Source: Pseudonocardia lacus (lineage in GTDB: Bacteria; Actinomycetota; Actinomycetes; Mycobacteriales; Pseudonocardiaceae). From it: 35,826 nt of DNA. The notes under the pieces are model-generated. The model was given only the letters and a program-made list of their open reading frames with translations, had not been told where the DNA came from and did not search any database. Made by a program: the position numbers and the translations under genes. Position 1 is the stretch's first letter. Every line of letters begins with the position of its first letter. Where the stretch lies: assembly GCF_018531445.1 (NCBI RefSeq), contig NZ_JAHDTH010000065.1, positions 1-35,826 of the forward strand. The letters run 5' to 3'. Below are positions 1 through 7,222 of this stretch, piece after piece.

Positions 1-650
1 AGGCCGTCGACCCGTGGGCCGAGGCGTACCTGCTGGCCCGCCACCGGCAGGCGTTCGCCGCCGCCGGGCTGGCGGTGCCCGAGCGCCTCGCGGCGCTGGA
101 CCGGGCGGTCCGCCGCGCCGGCTGGTGGTGGCCGCTGCCCGACGCCGTCGTGCTCACCGAGCGGCCCACGGCGCTGCGCAACGACCGGCTCGGCCGGCTG
201 CACTCCTCCGACGGCCCGGCGATGGTCTACGCCGACGGCGTCGAGGTGCACGCCTGGCACGGCGTGCCGGTGCCCGCCGACCTGGTCGAGGGCGACGGGT
301 GGGCGGTGCCCCGGATCCTCGCCGAACCCGACGCCGACCTGCGCCGCTGCGCCGTGGAACGGCGCGGCTGGGAGCGGTTCGTCGTGGAGGCCGGGCTGCC
401 CCAGGTCGGCGCGGCCGAGCCGGACCCCGGCAACCCCGGCCGCGAGCTGCGCCTCTACGAGCTGCCCGCCGGCATCCACGGCGCCGGGGCGCGCCTGCTG
501 ATCTGCGAGAACGGCTCGCCCGACCGCGACGGCACGCACCGGCGCTTCGGCCTGCCGGTGCCCGCCGACATCCCCGACCCGACCTCGGCCGCGGCCTGGA
601 CCTACGGCGTCGACCGGGAGGAGTACGCCGGGGTGCAGCGGCGCACGTGA
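1..650 (+). CDS. DUF6745-like protein, C-terminal part (5' end outside window)
   Basis: The reading frame (codons from base 3) is open at the left edge of the window, so this is the C-terminal ~215 residues of a longer protein. It carries the pattern I associate with actinobacterial DUF6745 proteins: LHSSDGPAMVYADG, then AWHGVPVPADL, then an 'EPDADLRRCAVERRGWERF' segment, and a C-terminal AAAWTYGVDREEY. No catalytic motif is recognisable and I know of no established function for the family. A GTG at 75 could be read as a start, but the open frame upstream continues the protein (AVDPWAEAYLLARHRQ...), so 75 is probably internal. It ends 4 bp before the convergent hydrolase stop, leaving no room for a separate terminator. 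The family call is from memory of the motif pattern and is moderately sure. Confidence 0.72.
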   Translation, partial: AVDPWAEAYLLARHRQAFAAAGLAVPERLAALDRAVRRAGWWWPLPDAVVLTERPTALRNDRLGRLHSSDGPAMVYADGVEVHAWHGVPVPADLVEGDGWAVPRILAEPDADLRRCAVERRGWERFVVEAGLPQVGAAEPDPGNPGRELRLYELPAGIHGAGARLLICENGSPDRDGTHRRFGLPVPADIPDPTSAAAWTYGVDREEYAGVQRRT

Positions 651-654
651 GCGC

Positions 655-1497
655 TCAACGCGCGTGCTCGGCGAGGAACCGCAGCAGGATCGCGTCGAAC
701 AGCTCGGGGCGCTCCATGTTCGGGTAGTGCGCCGTCCCGCCCACGGTGGCCGTGCGACCGTCGGCGACGAGGTGGGCCGCTCGTTCGGCCATCGCGATGT
801 GGTCGTCGGAGTCGACGCCGCCGATGATCGCCAGCAGCGGTGCGGTCACGCCTGGCAGCCGCTCCCAGGTCCGGGTGACCGGCGTCGGCAGGGTGGGTGC
901 GACCGGGACGCCGTCCGGGCCGGTCGGGACGTGCGCGGTGATGGTGTCGACGGCCATCTGCCGGGTGCGGGCCATGACCTCGTCGTCGACCGCGACGGCG
1001 TCGCGGTGCGGGCCGGCACCCAGCCGCAGGAACGCCTCGATCCACGCCTCGGCGTCGGCGGCCCGCTCGGCGCGCCGCCAATCGGCCTGCATCCGCAGGA
1101 TCCACGGGTCGCGGAAGTCCGGCTCGCTGGTTCCGGCCCCGCTGATCACCAGCGCCCCGGTCAGCTCGGGGTGTTCGAGGGCGACGTCGAGGACGGTCGA
1201 GGCGCCCATCGACACCCCCACCAGCGCGACCGGCCCGATGTCGAGGGCGCGCAACAGCACGGCCACGTCGTCGCAGTGCCGGAACGGTGCCGTCGCGGTG
1301 GACGATCCGCCGTGACCGCGCGCGTCCACGGCGATGACGCGGTGGCCGGCCGCGACGAGCGGGCCGATCTGCCCGTCCCACATGCGGTGGTCGAGGGTGC
1401 CGCCGTGCAGCAGGACGACGGGGGCGCCGGACCCGGTGTCGAGGTACGCGAGGTGTCCGTCCGGGACCTCGACGCGGTGCAGCTCCGAGGTATTCAT
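655..1497 (-). CDS. Alpha/beta fold hydrolase
   Basis: A 280-residue alpha/beta hydrolase of the small-molecule esterase/lactonase type. Visible motifs are the oxyanion HGG (VVLLHGGTLDHRMW), the nucleophile elbow GVSMGAS with the catalytic Ser, and a C-terminal GTAHYPNMERPELF segment that supplies the catalytic His. I chose the ATG at 1497 (MNTSELHRVEV); the frame stays open upstream, but that would run into the divergent marR gene. The substrate cannot be inferred. It is divergent from the MarR regulator at 1547, with 49 bp between the start codons, and two operator-like repeats lie in that gap, one touching this start codon. The hydrolase is therefore a likely target of that regulator. Confidence 0.88.
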   Translation of the reverse strand: MNTSELHRVEVPDGHLAYLDTGSGAPVVLLHGGTLDHRMWDGQIGPLVAAGHRVIAVDARGHGGSSTATAPFRHCDDVAVLLRALDIGPVALVGVSMGASTVLDVALEHPELTGALVISGAGTSEPDFRDPWILRMQADWRRAERAADAEAWIEAFLRLGAGPHRDAVAVDDEVMARTRQMAVDTITAHVPTGPDGVPVAPTLPTPVTRTWERLPGVTAPLLAIIGGVDSDDHIAMAERAAHLVADGRTATVGGTAHYPNMERPELFDAILLRFLAEHAR

Positions 1498-1544
1498 GAC
1501 AACCAAGGTGTCATAGTGGTCCGAGATTGACAACCAGGGTGCCA
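1497..1544. promoter_or_regulatory. Paired MarR operator-like sites
   Basis: Two near-identical 17-bp imperfect palindromes, TGACAACCAAGGTGTCA (1497-1513) and TGACAACCAGGGTGCCA (1528-1544), are 31 bp apart start to start, about three helical turns. They fill the gap between the divergent hydrolase and MarR genes; the first begins at the last base of the hydrolase start codon. The position and symmetry fit binding by a dimeric MarR protein that controls itself and the hydrolase. Binding is inferred, not shown. Confidence 0.65.
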
Positions 1545-1546
1545 AG

Positions 1547-2023
1547 ATGGCGCCCATGGCCCACGCCCCGCTGGACCCCGACACGCTCGCCGACCGACTC
1601 GCCGAGGTCTACCTGATCGTCGGACCGCTGTACCGCCGCGTCCTGCGCGCCGTCGAGCGCGACGCCCCCGTCTCGGGCATCTCGGTCGGCGTGCGCGCCG
1701 TGCTCGACCTGCTGGCGCGCAACGGGCCGATGACCGTCCCGCAGATGGGCCGCGCCCAGTCGCTGAGCCGGCAGTTCGTGCAGCGGATGGTCAACGAGGC
1801 GGTGGCCGCGGGGCACGTCGAGTTGACCGACAACCCGGCCCACCGCCGCTCCCGACTGGCCCGACTGACCGATGCCGGGAGGGCGACCATCGACGCCGTC
1901 ACCGCCCGCGAGCACGACCTGCTGCGCCAGGTCGGCGGCGACCTGACCGACGACGAGGTGCGGGCCTGCGTCCGCGTGCTCGGGCAGATGCTCGTCGCGC
2001 TCGACGACGTCGACGTCGACTGA
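1547..2023 (+). CDS. MarR-family transcriptional regulator
   Basis: A 158-residue winged-helix regulator of normal MarR length. The core reads GPMTVPQMGRAQSLSRQFVQ (recognition helix region), then a wing with ELTDNPAHRRSRLARLTDAG, the typical MarR 'D..D.R....LT..G' signature. Flanking helices (residues ~8-40 and ~115-158) would form the dimer interface. ATG codons at 1547 and 1556 are both possible starts; I keep 1547. No clear Shine-Dalgarno sequence is seen. It is divergent from the alpha/beta hydrolase and has paired palindromic sites in its promoter, so autoregulation and control of the hydrolase are likely. The ligand is unknown; an ester or aromatic compound processed by the hydrolase would be a reasonable guess. 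Confidence 0.9.
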   Translation: MAPMAHAPLDPDTLADRLAEVYLIVGPLYRRVLRAVERDAPVSGISVGVRAVLDLLARNGPMTVPQMGRAQSLSRQFVQRMVNEAVAAGHVELTDNPAHRRSRLARLTDAGRATIDAVTAREHDLLRQVGGDLTDDEVRACVRVLGQMLVALDDVDVD

Positions 2024-2164
2024 CCGACCGCTCGTGACACGCGCCATAGACCACTCCCGCTGCACCGCTCCGGCACCCGGCGTCAAGATCATGTTGCGCT
2101 GAACCGCCGTGCCGCTGCGCCCGTGTGCCGGGAATAGATGATCAGCCCGATGCGAGGAGCACCC

Positions 2165-2563
2165 GTGGACCCGTCCGCAACCGTCGACGACTCCGAGCAC
2201 GAGCTCGCCCGGGCCCGGGAGCGCCTCGGCGACCACCACCCCGACACGCTGGCCGCGCGCAGCGTGCTGGCCACGCTGTACCGCAGGGCCCGCCGCTTCG
2301 ACGAGGCGAGCGCCCAGCTGGAGGGGCTGCTCGCCGGGCTGCGGGCCACCCGCGGCGCCGAGGACCAGCAGACGCTGGAGGCCCAGCAGCGGCTCGCGTT
2401 CGCCTACCGGCTGGCCGACCGCCTCGGTGACGCCGAACGGGCCTACGAGGCCGTGATCGCGGGCCGGTCGAAGACGCTGGGCGCCCAGCACCCGGACACG
2501 CTGATCGCCGAGGAGCACCTGGCCGCCGTGCGGCGCAGGCGCTGGCACGAGACCGTGGGCTGA
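2165..2563 (+). CDS. Small TPR protein (kinesin-light-chain type repeats)
   Basis: A 132-residue soluble protein made almost entirely of tetratricopeptide repeats of the TPR_10/TPR_12 type. The hallmark 'LG..HPDTL.A...LA..Y...GR..EA' appears as GDHHPDTLAARSVLATLYRR near the N-terminus and again as LGAQHPDTLIAEEHLAAV at the C-terminus, with a degenerate repeat between. I chose the GTG at 2165 because GAGGAG lies 5 bases upstream; an in-frame ATG at 2138 would add 9 residues but lacks a good ribosome site. Such proteins usually hold partner proteins; nothing here says which. The gene stands alone between marR and a non-coding region. Confidence 0.75.
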   Translation: MDPSATVDDSEHELARARERLGDHHPDTLAARSVLATLYRRARRFDEASAQLEGLLAGLRATRGAEDQQTLEAQQRLAFAYRLADRLGDAERAYEAVIAGRSKTLGAQHPDTLIAEEHLAAVRRRRWHETVG

Positions 2564-2956
2564 CGGCCGCGGTCGCCGACCGGTCGCCCCGTACACCTCC
2601 GCGACCGACCGGGCGTCGGCCGGGACGGCGTCGCGGAACCGCGTCATCCGGTCGGTCGTGGGCGAGCCCGGATGCGGACAGCAACCGCTCGACACCCGAC
2701 GCCACCGACACAGTTGTCCTGGGCGAACAACCTTTGACCCGCTGCGGATCGGTCCTGGACCAGGCCCACGACCTGCGCGTCCTGCGGAGCCGTCCGGCCG
2801 GGAAAGGGTCGCCGCGCCCCCTTCGGAATGCGGTGGCCGCACACCGTAAAAGGGGATCCCATATCGCCGGAAGACGCTCGACGAATCGGCGCGGGGCGCA
2901 CCGTCGACGATTCCGGACGCCCGCGGCGCCGGCGAAGCACCACGACACGCCACCTG
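2564..2956. other. Intergenic region, no convincing intact gene
   Basis: About 390 bp with no frame I would call a gene. On the minus strand, an ATG at 2647 opens a short stretch reading MTRFRDAVPADARSVAEVYG, which looks like the first strand and helix of a GNAT acetyltransferase, but it loses family resemblance after about 25 residues as it nears the TPR gene. It may be a relic. The rest shows no clear repeats. Confidence 0.5.
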
Positions 2957-3030
2957 TGCCCCCGGTGGGAGTCGAACCCACACTGGGACCCTTTTAAGGG
3001 GCCTGCCTCTGCCGGTTGGGCTACGGGGGC
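2957..3030 (-). tRNA. tRNA-like gene, anticodon UAA (Leu), class I body
   Basis: Read on the minus strand, this 74-nt sequence folds as a full cloverleaf. It has a 7-bp acceptor (GCCCCCG/CGGGGGC), TA at 8-9, a 3-bp D stem (GCC/GGC), an anticodon stem GGCCC/GGGTC with one G-U pair, loop CTTAAAA, a 5-nt variable loop CCAGT, a perfect T stem GTGGG/CCCAC with loop TTCGACT, and an A discriminator. CCA is not encoded. The anticodon (2994-2996) is UAA, so it would read the rare UUA leucine codon. Ordinary bacterial tRNA-Leu has a long variable arm (class II), which is missing here. A possible -10 TACGCT (3044-3039) lies 8 bp upstream. It may be a true but unusual tRNA, a tRNA-like RNA with another job, or a decayed gene; the perfect acceptor and T stems argue against decay. 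Confidence 0.8.
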
Positions 3031-3209
3031 GCGGCAACAGCGTACAAATACCGCGCTCCGGCAAGGCGATAACCCGATGGCGGGAGACCGCCTACTTGCC
3101 GGATGCCCAGCCCGACAATCATGCGGCCCGAAGCGGCCATCCCGCCATCCGAAGGATGAACGGCGCCCCTGACGGCCGAGCCGGCGACCACGATCGGTGA
3201 CCTACGGGC

Positions 3210-3239
3210 CCGGCGTCCTCCCGGCCGGGAGGACGCCGG
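3210..3239. terminator. Perfect 30-bp palindrome after ndh
   Basis: The two 15-nt arms (3210-3224 and 3225-3239) are exactly complementary, with centre CCGG/CCGG. It starts 12 bp beyond the ndh stop codon. There is no T-run, as is common for actinobacterial hairpin terminators. It most likely ends the ndh transcript and may also shield the tRNA region. Confidence 0.7.
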
Positions 3240-3251
3240 CCCGGTGCCGGG

Positions 3252-4670
3252 TCAGGCCGTCCGGCCGGTCCCGCTGCCCTGCTCCGCGGCGGCGGCACCG
3301 ACCGGGCGCGGGTCGGTGTCGGGCCCGGGGCCCACGGCCGACCCCGAGCCGGCGTCGACCGGCGGGCGGTTGCGCGCCACGCGGTCGAAATCGGCGCGGG
3401 GGTCGTTGATCTGGCCGAGCGCCACGACCTCGCGGCCGAAGAACAGCGCCGAGGTCCAGTCGACCAGGATGCGGATGCGCCGGTTCCAGGTGGGCATCCG
3501 GCTCACGTGGTAGGTGCGGTGCATGAACCAGGCCACGATGCCGCGCAGCTTGATGCCGTAGATCTCGGCCACGCCCTTGTAGAGCCCCAGGCTGGCGACC
3601 GAGCCCGCGTAGCTGTGCTTGTAGTCCTGCAGCGGCTTGCCGCGCAGGTGCGCGACCACGTTGTCGGCGAGCACCTTGGCCTGGCGCACGGCGTGCTGCG
3701 CCGAGGGGCTCGTGCGGGCCTGCGGGTCGTCCTTGGACAGGTCGGGGACCGAGGCGCAGTCGCCCGCGCTGAACACCTCGGGCATGCCCTCGACCTGGAG
3801 CTTCGCGCTGCACTCGACGCGGCCGCGGGAGTCGCGCGGCAGGTCGGTCTGCTCCAGCATCGGGTTGGGCTTGACGCCGGCGGTCCAGATGATGGTGTCG
3901 GTGTCGAAGGCCTGCCCGTCGTCGAGCTCGACGTGCCCGCCCTCCATCGTCTTCACCCGGGTGTCCAGGTTGACCTCGATGTTGGCGTCCAGCAGCCGCT
4001 CGACGGTGTAGCGGCCCATCTTCGGGCCCACCTCGGGCATGATCCGGTTGGCCGCCTCGACCAGCACCCAGCGGATGTCCTCGCGGTTGATGGTGTCGTA
4101 GTAGCGGCTGGCGTAGCGGGCCATGTCGGCCAGCTCGGCGAGCGCCTCGATGCCCGCGTAGCCGCCGCCGACGACCAGGAAGGTCAGCAGCCGCCTGCGC
4201 AGCGCCGGGTCGAGGGTGGTGGCCGCGGCGTCGAGCCGGGACAGCACGTGGTTGCGCAGGTAGATGGCCTCGCCGACGGTCTTGAACGCGATGCCGTGCT
4301 CGGCCAGGCCGGGGATCGGCAGCGTGCGGGCCACCGAACCCGGGGCGACGACCAGGTAGTCGTAGCCGACGGTGGTGGTGCGCCCGGCGGCCAGCTCGAC
4401 GCTGACCTCGCGGCGGGCGTGGCTGATGGCGGTGACCCGGCCGGTGAGGTGCTGGCACTTGCGCAGCACCTTGCGCAGCGGGACCACCACGTGCCGGGGC
4501 TCGATGGAGCCGGCCGCCGCCTCGGGCAGGAAGGGTTGGTAGGTCATGTGCGACTGGGGGTCGATCACGGTGACCTCGGCCTCGCCGCGACGCAGCCGCT
4601 TCTGCAGCCGCAGCGCCGTGTACATGCCGACGTAGCCGCCGCCGACCACGACGATCCTCGCGTTTGCCAT
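3252..4670 (-). CDS. ndh: Type II NADH dehydrogenase (NDH-2)
   Basis: A 472-residue FAD-dependent NADH:quinone oxidoreductase that feeds electrons to menaquinone at the inner face of the membrane without pumping protons. The N-terminus has the FAD dinucleotide fold (RIVVVGGGYVGMYTALRLQK), a second GxGxxG for NADH near residue 165 (FLVVGGGYAGIEALAELA), and the FAD-binding VFSAGDCASVPD near residue 310. The C-terminal third has the SVASLGLYKG and amphipathic WFMHRTYHVSRMPTWNRR segments that seat NDH-2 on the membrane. The ATG at 4670 is preceded by AAAGGC; an upstream ATG/GTG near 4703 is less likely. The last ~35 residues are a low-complexity Gly/Pro/Ala tail. A monocistronic gene, with a palindromic terminator just after it. 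Confidence 0.93.
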   Translation of the reverse strand: MANARIVVVGGGYVGMYTALRLQKRLRRGEAEVTVIDPQSHMTYQPFLPEAAAGSIEPRHVVVPLRKVLRKCQHLTGRVTAISHARREVSVELAAGRTTTVGYDYLVVAPGSVARTLPIPGLAEHGIAFKTVGEAIYLRNHVLSRLDAAATTLDPALRRRLLTFLVVGGGYAGIEALAELADMARYASRYYDTINREDIRWVLVEAANRIMPEVGPKMGRYTVERLLDANIEVNLDTRVKTMEGGHVELDDGQAFDTDTIIWTAGVKPNPMLEQTDLPRDSRGRVECSAKLQVEGMPEVFSAGDCASVPDLSKDDPQARTSPSAQHAVRQAKVLADNVVAHLRGKPLQDYKHSYAGSVASLGLYKGVAEIYGIKLRGIVAWFMHRTYHVSRMPTWNRRIRILVDWTSALFFGREVVALGQINDPRADFDRVARNRPPVDAGSGSAVGPGPDTDPRPVGAAAAEQGSGTGRTA

Positions 4671-4733
4671 GCCTTTATGTTCCCACTTCCGGTCAGGACC
4701 CACCTCCCTCCCGGGGGTGAGGTCTGTGACGAT

Positions 4734-5522
4734 TCAGAAGGGAATGCCGGCCGCCTCCGCCGCCCTCCGCAGCACCTCCTCCAGCATGGCGGGTGTGAGC
4801 CGTCCGGTGAAGGTGTTCTGCTGGCTGACGTGGTAGCAACCGAACAGCGCGAGCGGCCCCCGGACCCCGTCCAGGTCGTACCGGACGCCGTGGCCGAAGC
4901 GCGGCCGCGGTCGGGGCACGGCCCACCCCGCGTCGGCCAGCACCGGCAGCAGCGCCTGCCACCCCCAGCCCCCGAGCACGACGACCGCCCGCGGGGCCAG
5001 CAGCGCGACCTCGGCGCGCAACCAGCGCCCGCAGGTGTCGCGCTCCTGCGGCGTCGGCTTGTTGTCCGGCGGGGCGCAGTGCACCGGCGCGGTGATCCGG
5101 GTGCCGAACAGCTCCAGCCCGTCGTCGCGGTGCACCGCCGTCGGCTGGTTGGTCAGCCCCACCGCGTGCATCGCGGCGTAGAGCACGTCGCCCGAGCGGT
5201 CGCCGGTGAACATCCGGCCGGTGCGGTTGCCGCCGTGCGCCGCCGGGGCCAGCCCGACCACCAGCAGCCTCGCGTCCGCCGGGCCGATCCCGGGCACCGG
5301 GCGGCCCCAGTACTCCTCGTCCCGGTAGGCGGCGCGCTTCTCCACCGCGACCTTCTCCCGCCACGCCACCAGCCGCGGGCAGGCGCGGCAGTCGACCAGT
5401 TCGGCGTCGAGCTGACCTAGGCTCGCGGGGATGAGCGAGGACCCCGACGACGCGCCCGAGACCGACTCCCCCTCCGACGACCCCGTCGACGACCTCGTCA
5501 CCACGTCCCACACGCTACGCAC
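4734..5522 (-). CDS. Uracil-DNA glycosylase, family 5 (UDGb type)
   Basis: Removes uracil and other deaminated bases from DNA at the start of base excision repair. Four cysteines are placed for a 4Fe-4S cluster: C45 and C48 in [10 protein letters not shown], then C149 and C164. The active-site motif [19 protein letters not shown] is that of UDGb (family 5), with Ala where family 4 has Glu; the second motif is [14 protein letters not shown] with H231. The start is uncertain: the only start-like codons lie at 5498-5522, inside the divergent peptidase gene, so the two 5' ends overlap by 70-92 bp. The first ~35 residues are Ser/Gly-rich and probably disordered. I keep the ATG at 5522, the longest form. 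Confidence 0.9.
   Translation of the reverse strand: MRSVWDVVTRSSTGSSEGESVSGASSGSSLIPASLGQLDAELVDCRACPRLVAWREKVAVEKRAAYRDEEYWGRPVPGIGPADARLLVVGLAPAAHGGNRTGRMFTGDRSGDVLYAAMHAVGLTNQPTAVHRDDGLELFGTRITAPVHCAPPDNKPTPQERDTCGRWLRAEVALLAPRAVVVLGGWGWQALLPVLADAGWAVPRPRPRFGHGVRYDLDGVRGPLALFGCYHVSQQNTFTGRLTPAMLEEVLRRAAEAAGIPF
5418..5423 (+). promoter_or_regulatory. -10 hexamer TAGGCT of the S10 peptidase gene
   Basis: TAGGCT ends 7 nt before the ATG at 5431, so transcription would start at or next to the A of the start codon (leaderless mRNA). No strong -35 is visible. It lies within the antiparallel uracil-DNA glycosylase gene. Confidence 0.5.
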
Positions 5523-6894
5523 GCCCGACGGCGACCTCGGCTACACCGCCACCGCCGGGCGGATCGTGCTCCGCCACGAGAAGCACACCGACGGCACCTT
5601 CGAGGGCCACCGCCCGCACGCCGAGGTGTTCGTGACCGCGTACACCCTCGACGGCGCCGACCCGGCGACCCGGCCGCTCACCATCGCCTTCAACGGCGGC
5701 CCCGGCTCGTCGAGCGTGTGGCTGCACCTGGGGCTGCTCGGCCCGCGCCGGGTCGTCATGGGCGACGCGGGCGCGCTCACCGGCCCGCCGTGGGGCCTCA
5801 CCGACAACGCCGAGACCCTCCTCGCCCACTCCGACCTGCTGTTCGTCGACCCCGTCTCGACCGGCTACTCGCGGGCCGTCACCGGTGGCAAGCCCGCCGA
5901 CTTCCACGGCTACACCCCCGACGTCGAGTCCGTCGGCGAGGTCATCCGGCTCTGGGTGACCCGCAACCACCGCTGGGGCTCGCCCAAGTACCTCGCCGCG
6001 GAGTCCTACGGCACGCTGCGCGCCGCCGCGCTGGCCGAGCACCTGCAGGACCGCCACGGCATGTACCTCAACGGCCTCATGCTGATCTCCAGCGTGCTCG
6101 ACATGGCCACCATCCGGTTCACCGAGGGCAACGACCAGCCCTACGCCCTGTTCCTGCCGACCTACGCGGCCATCGCCCACTTCCACGGCCGCGCGGGCGA
6201 CCGGGCACTGCCCGACGTGCTCGCCGACGCCGAGGACTTCGCCGCCGGCGAGTACCCGTGGGCGCTGGCCCGCGGCAACCGGCTGCCCGACACCGACCGC
6301 GACCGCGTCCTCAGCCGCCTCGCCGCACTGACCGGCCTCTCGACCGACTACCTGCGCCGCGTCCGGCTGCGCCCCGAGCACCAGCGCTTCTTCCGCGAAC
6401 TCTTGCGCGACGAAGGGCGCACAGTGGGCCGCATCGACGGCCGCTTCACCGGCTGGGAGGACGACGACGCCGGCGAGGTCCTCAGCTACGACCCGTCGAT
6501 CGCGGCCATCACCGGCCCCTACACGGCGGCCGTCCACACCCACGTGCGCGGCACCCTCGGCTACGAGAGCGACCTGCCCTACGAGATCCTCACCTCCCGC
6601 GTGCACCCCTGGTCGTTCAAGGAGTTCGAGGGGCGCGGGGTGTCGGTCGTGGGCCGGCTGTCGGCGGCGATGCGCGCCAACCCGCACCTGCGGGTGCACG
6701 TCGCCTGCGGCTACCACGACGGGGCCACGCCGTACTCCGCCGCGGAGAGCGTGCTGGCCCGGCTGCCGATCCCCGACGAGCTGCGGGACAACATCGAGGT
6801 CCGCTACTACGAGGCCGGGCACATGATGTACGTGCACGAGCCGAGCAGGGTGCGGCAGAGCGCCGACCTGGCGGAGTTCGTGCGAGCGCGGTGA
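5431..6894 (+). CDS. S10-family serine carboxypeptidase-like peptidase
   Basis: A 487-residue alpha/beta-hydrolase-fold peptidase of MEROPS family S10. Seen in order are the oxyanion/substrate motif [15 protein letters not shown] near residue 88, the nucleophile region [11 protein letters not shown] (family GESYxG) near residue 192, the catalytic Asp region [13 protein letters not shown] near 430, and the catalytic His in EAGHMMYVH near 470. S10 enzymes remove C-terminal amino acids at acid pH in eukaryotes; bacterial members are less common and poorly studied. There is no signal peptide: the first 25 residues are acidic ([14 protein letters not shown]), so it is probably cytoplasmic. The start at 5431 is supported by a TAGGCT hexamer 7 nt upstream (leaderless). 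No operon partner. Confidence 0.88.
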   Translation: MSEDPDDAPETDSPSDDPVDDLVTTSHTLRTPDGDLGYTATAGRIVLRHEKHTDGTFEGHRPHAEVFVTAYTLDGADPATRPLTIAFNGGPGSSSVWLHLGLLGPRRVVMGDAGALTGPPWGLTDNAETLLAHSDLLFVDPVSTGYSRAVTGGKPADFHGYTPDVESVGEVIRLWVTRNHRWGSPKYLAAESYGTLRAAALAEHLQDRHGMYLNGLMLISSVLDMATIRFTEGNDQPYALFLPTYAAIAHFHGRAGDRALPDVLADAEDFAAGEYPWALARGNRLPDTDRDRVLSRLAALTGLSTDYLRRVRLRPEHQRFFRELLRDEGRTVGRIDGRFTGWEDDDAGEVLSYDPSIAAITGPYTAAVHTHVRGTLGYESDLPYEILTSRVHPWSFKEFEGRGVSVVGRLSAAMRANPHLRVHVACGYHDGATPYSAAESVLARLPIPDELRDNIEVRYYEAGHMMYVHEPSRVRQSADLAEFVRAR

Positions 6895-7192
6895 GCGAGC
6901 CCTTCCTCGCCGAAGGCCCGCGGCCGGGGGCCGGGGGCGCCGGACGAGAGCGTGTCGTCCAATCACGTCGGGCGAAAGCGCCCCTCGTCCAACTCTGACC
7001 GCGATCTCGCACTCGCCGAGACGTCCGCGTCTAGTTCGCAGCTCCTCTTTCGTTGTGCGGTGGTCCGGTTGGGTTTATCGATAGCGTGGTTGCGCTGCCG
7101 GCCGTACCCCGGGAGGGGCGCATTTTGCGTGCGCACACACCATTTGCTTGCGCGAAGACTCGCTTGTTGTCCCGCTGCGTAAAACCTCGACT
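6895..7192. other. Intergenic region with a dispersed repeat pair
   Basis: The S10 peptidase end is followed by ~300 bp without a gene. Its left part holds the 30-bp-period TTGGACGA repeat described separately. The right part (7030-7180) is visibly lower in GC than its surroundings and leads into the SOS-type promoter of the HNH gene. Confidence 0.6.
6940..6994 (-). repeat. TTGGACGA repeat pair, copy 1 (30-bp period)
   Basis: On the minus strand TTGGACGA begins at 6992 and again at 6962, exactly 30 bp apart, each followed by a short G/C-rich inverted segment (GGGGCGCTTTCG in the first). The same two-unit arrangement with the same period occurs at 17886-17945. It is non-coding in both places. 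Confidence 0.7.
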
Positions 7193-7215
7193 CCGAACGT
7201 TTGTGCGAGTAGAAT
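7187..7215 (+). promoter_or_regulatory. SOS-type promoter: LexA-like box between -35 and -10
   Basis: TCGACT (7187-7192), a 16-bp LexA-like box CCGAACGTTTGTGCGA (7193-7208), and TAGAAT (7210-7215) follow one another. The box matches the actinobacterial SOS consensus TCGAAC-N4-GTTCGA at 10 of 12 positions and fills the 17-bp spacer. Transcription would start near 7222, next to the ATG at 7223. SOS control is inferred from this match. Confidence 0.68.
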
Positions 7216-7222
7216 CGGAGAC

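Noticed and set aside
2734..2997. Plus-strand frames around the tRNA-like gene as protein genes
   Set aside because: They read through the tRNA in antisense and show no domain or ribosome site.
7148..7222. Longer N-terminus of the HNH protein
   Set aside because: It would run through the LexA-like box and the -10, and lacks a ribosome site; the start at 7223 fits the promoter.
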